Notes under the pieces: generated by a model
What the model saw: the letters and a program-made list of their open reading frames with translations, nothing else
What the model was told of the DNA's origin: nothing
Databases searched by the model: none
Program-made: the position numbers and the translations under genes
Source: Roseitalea sp.
GTDB taxonomy: Bacteria > Pseudomonadota > Alphaproteobacteria > Rhizobiales > Rhizobiaceae
DNA length: 64,000 nucleotides
Direction of reading: 5' to 3'
NCBI GenBank assembly: GCA_017642895.1
Contig: JAEPON010000018.1
Span: 1-64,000 of the forward strand
Shown: in pieces, positions 60,902 through 64,000 of the stretch
How positions within the stretch are numbered: position 1 is the first letter of the stretch
How the letters are laid out: each line of letters begins with the position of its first letter

Positions 60902-61471
60902 ATGTTCATCCAAACCGAGACGACACCGAACCCGGCCACGCTGAAGTTCCTGCCCGGCCAGGTTGTCATGGAAATGGGGACCGCCGATTTCCGCGAAGCG
61001 GGCGAAGCGGGCACCAAATCGCCGCTCGCCGGACGCCTGTTTGATGTTGACGGCGTGACCGGCGTCTTCTTCGGCTATGATTTCGTCACCGTCACCAAGG
61101 ACGATGCGCAGGACTGGATGCACATGAAGCCGGCCGTTCTTGCCGCGATCATGGAGCATTTCATGGCCGGCGCGCCGGTCATGGCCGAACAGAATGGCGC
61201 GTTCGACCAGGCGGATGAGGAAGAATTCTTCGAGGCCGGCGACGAGAGCATCGTGGCGACGATCAAGGAACTCATCGAAACGCGCGTGCGGCCGGCGGTG
61301 GCGCAGGATGGCGGCGATATCACCTTCCGCGGCTTTCGCGACGGCATCGTCTTTCTGCACATGAAAGGCGCCTGCGCCGGATGCCCGTCATCGACGGCGA
61401 CGCTCAAGCACGGCATCCAGAACCTGTTGCGGCACTTCATTCCCGAGGTCGAACAGGTCGAAGCGGTCTGA
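60902..61471 (+). CDS. NifU-like Fe-S cluster scaffold protein
   Basis: A 189-residue protein with an N-terminal NFU domain (MFIQTETTPNPATLKFLPGQ; about 1-90) and a C-terminal NifU domain (about 110-185). The latter has RPAVAQDGGDITFRG and the cluster-binding C-x2-C in GACAGCPSSTATLKHGI (near residue 160). It is similar to eukaryotic NFU1 and rhizobial NifU-like proteins and should pass 4Fe-4S clusters to client enzymes. Start ATG follows TTGAGGTGATGCC. In Sinorhizobium, from memory, it lies near tsaB; here tsaB is 38 kb away. Confidence 0.93.
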   Translation: MFIQTETTPNPATLKFLPGQVVMEMGTADFREAGEAGTKSPLAGRLFDVDGVTGVFFGYDFVTVTKDDAQDWMHMKPAVLAAIMEHFMAGAPVMAEQNGAFDQADEEEFFEAGDESIVATIKELIETRVRPAVAQDGGDITFRGFRDGIVFLHMKGACAGCPSSTATLKHGIQNLLRHFIPEVEQVEAV

Positions 61472-61490
61472 CCGCACACCGAACCGATCA

Positions 61491-61519
61491 AAAAAGGCCG
61501 GGCGATTGCCCGGCCTTTT
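61491..61519. terminator. bidirectional intrinsic terminator
   Basis: AAAAGGCCGGGC and GCCCGGCCTTTT are perfect 12-base arms around a GATT loop. It lies between the convergent nifU-like gene and the L,D-transpeptidase gene and can end transcripts from both sides. Confidence 0.93.
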
Positions 61520-61545
61520 CGTATTGGAAACCCCGCGAGCCAATG

Positions 61546-62169
61546 TCAGCCCTGAAGCACGACGACCTTGGCGCCCGGCTCGACGCGGTTGTAGAGATCG
61601 ACAATATCCTGATTCATCAGGCGGATGCAGCCCGACGAGACCGCGTTGCCGATCGACCACCATTCCGGCGTGCCGTGCAGGCGGTAACCCGTGTCGCGGC
61701 CGCCACGCGTCAGATAGAGCGCGCGGGCGCCCAAGGGGTTCGTCAGACCGGGCTCCATGCCGCCGCGATATCTGGCCAGCTCAGGCTGGCGCCGGATCAT
61801 CGCGGCCGGTGGCGTCCATGTCGGCCAACGGCGTTTCCAGCCCACCTTGGCCGTGCCCGACCAGCGGAACCCGTCGCGGCCGACGCCGATGCCGTAGCGC
61901 AGCGCCTTGCCCTCTTCCTGAACGAGATAAAGGTGCCGGTTCGGCGTATCGACGATGATCGAGCCGGGCCGGTGACGCGTCTCATAGCTGACGACCTGGC
62001 GACGGAATTCCTCGGGGACCTTGGCCACCGGAATTTTCGGCAGCGTGTATTCGCCGTCCGGCATGCCCGCATAGGCATTGGCGAAATAGCTCGAATTGGT
62101 GGTTGAACAGCCGGCAAGCCCGGTCGCCGCAATCGCGGCGAAGCCACCCAGAAAAGCGCGTCTTTGCAT
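61546..62169 (-). CDS. L,D-transpeptidase (YkuD) lipoprotein
   Basis: A 207-residue periplasmic enzyme that forms 3-3 peptidoglycan crosslinks or attaches proteins to the wall. The N-terminus is MQRRAFLGGFAAIAATGLAGC, split as a Tat-like RR start and LAGC lipobox. The YkuD domain (about 65-205) has YLVQEEGKALRYGIGVG and the catalytic His and Cys in RLHGTPEWW and SSGCIRLMN. ATG 62169 is preferred over a longer open frame. Convergent with the nifU-like gene. Confidence 0.92.
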   Translation of the reverse strand: MQRRAFLGGFAAIAATGLAGCSTTNSSYFANAYAGMPDGEYTLPKIPVAKVPEEFRRQVVSYETRHRPGSIIVDTPNRHLYLVQEEGKALRYGIGVGRDGFRWSGTAKVGWKRRWPTWTPPAAMIRRQPELARYRGGMEPGLTNPLGARALYLTRGGRDTGYRLHGTPEWWSIGNAVSSGCIRLMNQDIVDLYNRVEPGAKVVVLQG

Positions 62170-62354
62170 GATATCCCTCAAACCCAACAGCCCCGGGCTT
62201 TTTCGCCCCACATGGTTAATCCAACGTTACATGAAGCACCGAACCGCGTGCAAGGATCGCTCCGGGCAATCTTGCAGGTCTGTGCGCTTTGGCACACAGT
62301 GTCACCGGCGCACCACAGTTAACGCAGCGTCACAAACAGCCGTTTGCCGATCCC

Positions 62355-62843
62355 ATGCCGCTTGTCTCCGCCATATCGATCAACCCTTTGGCCGATGGCC
62401 GGCAATCAGCGCGCGCGCTGAGCGTGCGACGAGGCGTGCAGATCATGCTGCAGCAGATGGGCTATGCGACCGTTCCCGAGATGACGCTGGCCAGCGGCCG
62501 GCGCGCCGATCTGGTCGCTTTGGGAACCGATGGCGGCCTCGTCATCGTTGAGATCAAATCCTCGTCCCAGGACATGATGGCCGATGCCAAGTGGCCGGGC
62601 TATCGCGATTTTTGCGACCGGTTGTTCTTTGCAACCCTGCCCGACGTGCCGCAGCATCTTTTTCCCGACGAGTGCGGCTTCATCCGGGCCGACGCCCATG
62701 GCGCGGCCATTGTCGTCGATGCACCGGAACACAGGCTGGCGGCGGCGCGGCGCAAGGCGGTGACGCTGCGGTTCGCGCGGTTCGCCGCAGAGCGGCTGCT
62801 GGCGGCCGAATGGGCGGCTGGCGGCCAGACCACCGGGGCGTGA
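62355..62843 (+). CDS. mmcB: MmcB family DNA repair protein
   Basis: A 162-residue PD-(D/E)XK-type nuclease fold protein (DUF1394). The core has TLASGRRADLVALGTDGGLVIVEIKSS (split: RADLVALG and IVEIKSS) with Asp, Glu and Lys of the site, then GYRDFCDRLFFAT and PDECGFIRAD. Homologs are LexA-regulated in Caulobacter; no clear SOS box was found by eye here. ATG 62355 (MPLVSAISINP). It abuts actR at its stop; mmcB next to actRS is usual in Rhizobiales. Confidence 0.88.
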   Translation: MPLVSAISINPLADGRQSARALSVRRGVQIMLQQMGYATVPEMTLASGRRADLVALGTDGGLVIVEIKSSSQDMMADAKWPGYRDFCDRLFFATLPDVPQHLFPDECGFIRADAHGAAIVVDAPEHRLAAARRKAVTLRFARFAAERLLAAEWAAGGQTTGA

Positions 62844-63416
62844 TCAGCGCGGCGCGCGCTTGGCGAGGATGCGCTGCAAGGTGCGGCGATGCATGTTGAG
62901 CCGGCGCGCCGTCTCCGAGACGTTGCGGTCGCACATCTCATAAACGCGCTGGATATGCTCCCAACGCACGCGGTCGGCCGACATCGGATTTTCGGGCGGC
63001 GGCGGGGTGCCGTCGGGCGCGACGGTCAGCGCATTGTAGACATCGTCGGCATCGGCGGGCTTGGCCAGATAGTCGATCGCGCCCAGTTTGACGGCGTTGA
63101 CGGCCGTTGCGATGTTGCCATAACCGGTCAGCACGATCGCGCGGGCCTCGGGCCGCTTGGCGTGCAGCGCCTTGATGACGTCCAGCCCGTTGCCGTCTTC
63201 GAGCCGCATATCGACCACCGCATAGGCGGGCGGGGCGGCCTCGACCCTGGCCAATCCATCGGCCACCGATTCGGCCATCTCGACGGCGAAGCCGCGGCTT
63301 TCCATCGCGCGCCCGAGCCGGCGCACGAACGGCGCATCGTCATCGACAAGCAGAAGGCTGGCGTCGGGACCGGGTCCCTGCACCGCATCCTGGTCGGTGT
63401 TTTCCTCTGTCAGCAT
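62844..63416 (-). CDS. actR: redox response regulator ActR/RegA
   Basis: A 190-residue regulator of the RegA/PrrA/ActR group. Receiver (about 15-135): LLLVDDDAPF, phosphoacceptor D69 in AVVDMRLEDGNGLD, Lys in YLAKPADADD. The C-terminal Fis-like helix-turn-helix (about 150-187) has RWEHIQRVYEMCDRNVSETARRLNMHRRTLQ, in parts. A proline-rich linker (PPPPENP) separates the domains. It controls redox- and acid-linked genes in relatives. It is 21 bases downstream of... the actS reading order places actR upstream, followed by actS on the other side of a short gap at 63417-63437. Confidence 0.94.
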   Translation of the reverse strand: MLTEENTDQDAVQGPGPDASLLLVDDDAPFVRRLGRAMESRGFAVEMAESVADGLARVEAAPPAYAVVDMRLEDGNGLDVIKALHAKRPEARAIVLTGYGNIATAVNAVKLGAIDYLAKPADADDVYNALTVAPDGTPPPPENPMSADRVRWEHIQRVYEMCDRNVSETARRLNMHRRTLQRILAKRAPR

Positions 63417-63437
63417 GGTCTCACCTCTCTTTCCTTC

Positions 63438-64000
63438 TTACGCAGCCGCGGCCTCGATGGATGAGCGCGGCCAGCGAACGGTCACGGCAGCACCCGCATC
63501 GGGCCGGCCGCCATTGGCAAAATGCAGCGTCGCTCCGCTGCGTTCGAGCAAGGTCTTGGCGATGAAGATGCCAAGACCGAGGCCGGGCCCGCCCTTTCGG
63601 CTGCGCGCGGCATCGCGTGGCGTGCCCAGATCGGGTTCGCCAAGTTTCTCGATCTGGTCTGCCGGATAGCCCGGCCCGTCATCGATGATATCGATACGCA
63701 CCTGGCGTTCGGACCAGCGCAGATCGATGCGCACCGTCTGACGGGCAAAATCGACAGCGTTCTCGACCAGATTGCCGAGCCCGTAGAGGACTGCCGGATT
63801 GCGCCGCATGACCGGTTCCGGACTTTCGTCGCCATCATGGCCGGTGACGATCCGCACGCCGAACTCGCGGTGCGGCGCGGCGACCTCCTCGATCAGTTCG
63901 CGGATCGACATGCGCGAAATCAGGTCTTCCGATGTGTTGAGCGTCGAAAGGCGCGACAGGATCTCGCGGCAGCGGTCGGCTTGTGCGCGCAAAAGCCGGA
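63438..64000 (-). CDS. actS: sensor histidine kinase ActS/RegB, 5' part outside window
   Basis: Only the last 187 codons are visible; the frame is open to the right edge. The visible start, QADRCREILSRL, belongs to the region after the phosphoacceptor helix in RegB/ActS. The ATPase domain has NLVENAVDFA (N box), DDGPGYP (G1) and GGPGLGLGIFIAKTLLERSG (G2). The phosphoacceptor His and membrane segments are outside. It pairs with actR, 21 bases downstream on the same strand, so the two are likely cotranscribed with actS first. Confidence 0.92.
   Translation of the reverse strand, partial: RLLRAQADRCREILSRLSTLNTSEDLISRMSIRELIEEVAAPHREFGVRIVTGHDGDESPEPVMRRNPAVLYGLGNLVENAVDFARQTVRIDLRWSERQVRIDIIDDGPGYPADQIEKLGEPDLGTPRDAARSRKGGPGLGLGIFIAKTLLERSGATLHFANGGRPDAGAAVTVRWPRSSIEAAAA

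Noticed and set aside
62170-62354. SOS (LexA) box before mmcB
   Set aside because: The alphaproteobacterial GTTC-N7-GTTC pattern was not found by eye in this gap; weak hairpin-like sequence near 62280-62300 is imperfect.

Overview
The window is a GC-rich, densely coded stretch of an alphaproteobacterial chromosome, almost certainly from the Hyphomicrobiales (Rhizobiales). The evidence is in the gene sets: rimP-nusA-ylxR, lnt/XRE/ybeY/phoH/miaB/olsA/rimI/tsaB, ptsN-hpf-rpoN-lptBAC, olsB/maeB/mutS/glnD/murJ/trpS, a long-form HPF, a DUF448/L7Ae fusion, and an ActS/ActR (RegB/RegA) pair beside mmcB. The genus cannot be fixed. I saw no tRNA, rRNA, CRISPR array, phage or insertion sequence, and no gene-free stretch over 300 bases.

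Layout. 1-6 kb: the rimP-nusA-ylxR operon (minus strand) with a strong promoter and a terminator-like hairpin just before rimP, then a lipoprotein deacetylase (plus), trmB and metK. 6-11.4 kb: truA, fmt and def (minus) with a glycosyltransferase gene between truA and fmt on the other strand, then rmuC. 11.4-14.5 kb is accessory: an orphan PhnD-like protein, a fatty acid desaturase, a divergent XRE regulator with a row of operator-like half-sites, and a small cysteine-rich protein behind a tandem repeat. 14.5-23 kb: the XRE-lnt-corC-ybeY-phoH-miaB-olsA-rimI-tsaB housekeeping run.

23-35.6 kb is a galactoside catabolic island. It has GH42 and GH4 glycosidases, an ABC importer, an IclR regulator, and an SDR, SMP-30 lactonase, KDGal kinase and KDPGal aldolase. 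Together these fit import of alpha/beta-galactosides and oxidation of galactose by the De Ley-Doudoroff route. No galactonate dehydratase is present. A YjbR-family gene sits between the two permease genes.

35.7-46.9 kb: ptsN-hpf-rpoN-lptB-lptA-lptC (minus), then sppA-ihfB-lapA, an ornithine cyclodeaminase-like gene, two RNA methyltransferase-like genes, lspA and an acuI-like reductase (plus). 47-64 kb: a hybrid kinase without sensor domain, olsB behind a Pho-box-like array, maeB, mutS-glnD-murJ-trpS-usp, a NifU-like Fe-S gene behind an Irr/ICE-like palindrome, an L,D-transpeptidase, mmcB, actR and the start-less end of actS.

The most interesting unexplained material is regulatory: the desaturase/XRE operator array, the rimP leader hairpin, the olsB Pho-box-like repeats, the nifU palindrome, the IclR-region palindrome, and the repeats ahead of the small cysteine-rich gene. 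No computation was run. Family assignments come from reading translated sequence and from general knowledge of the families.
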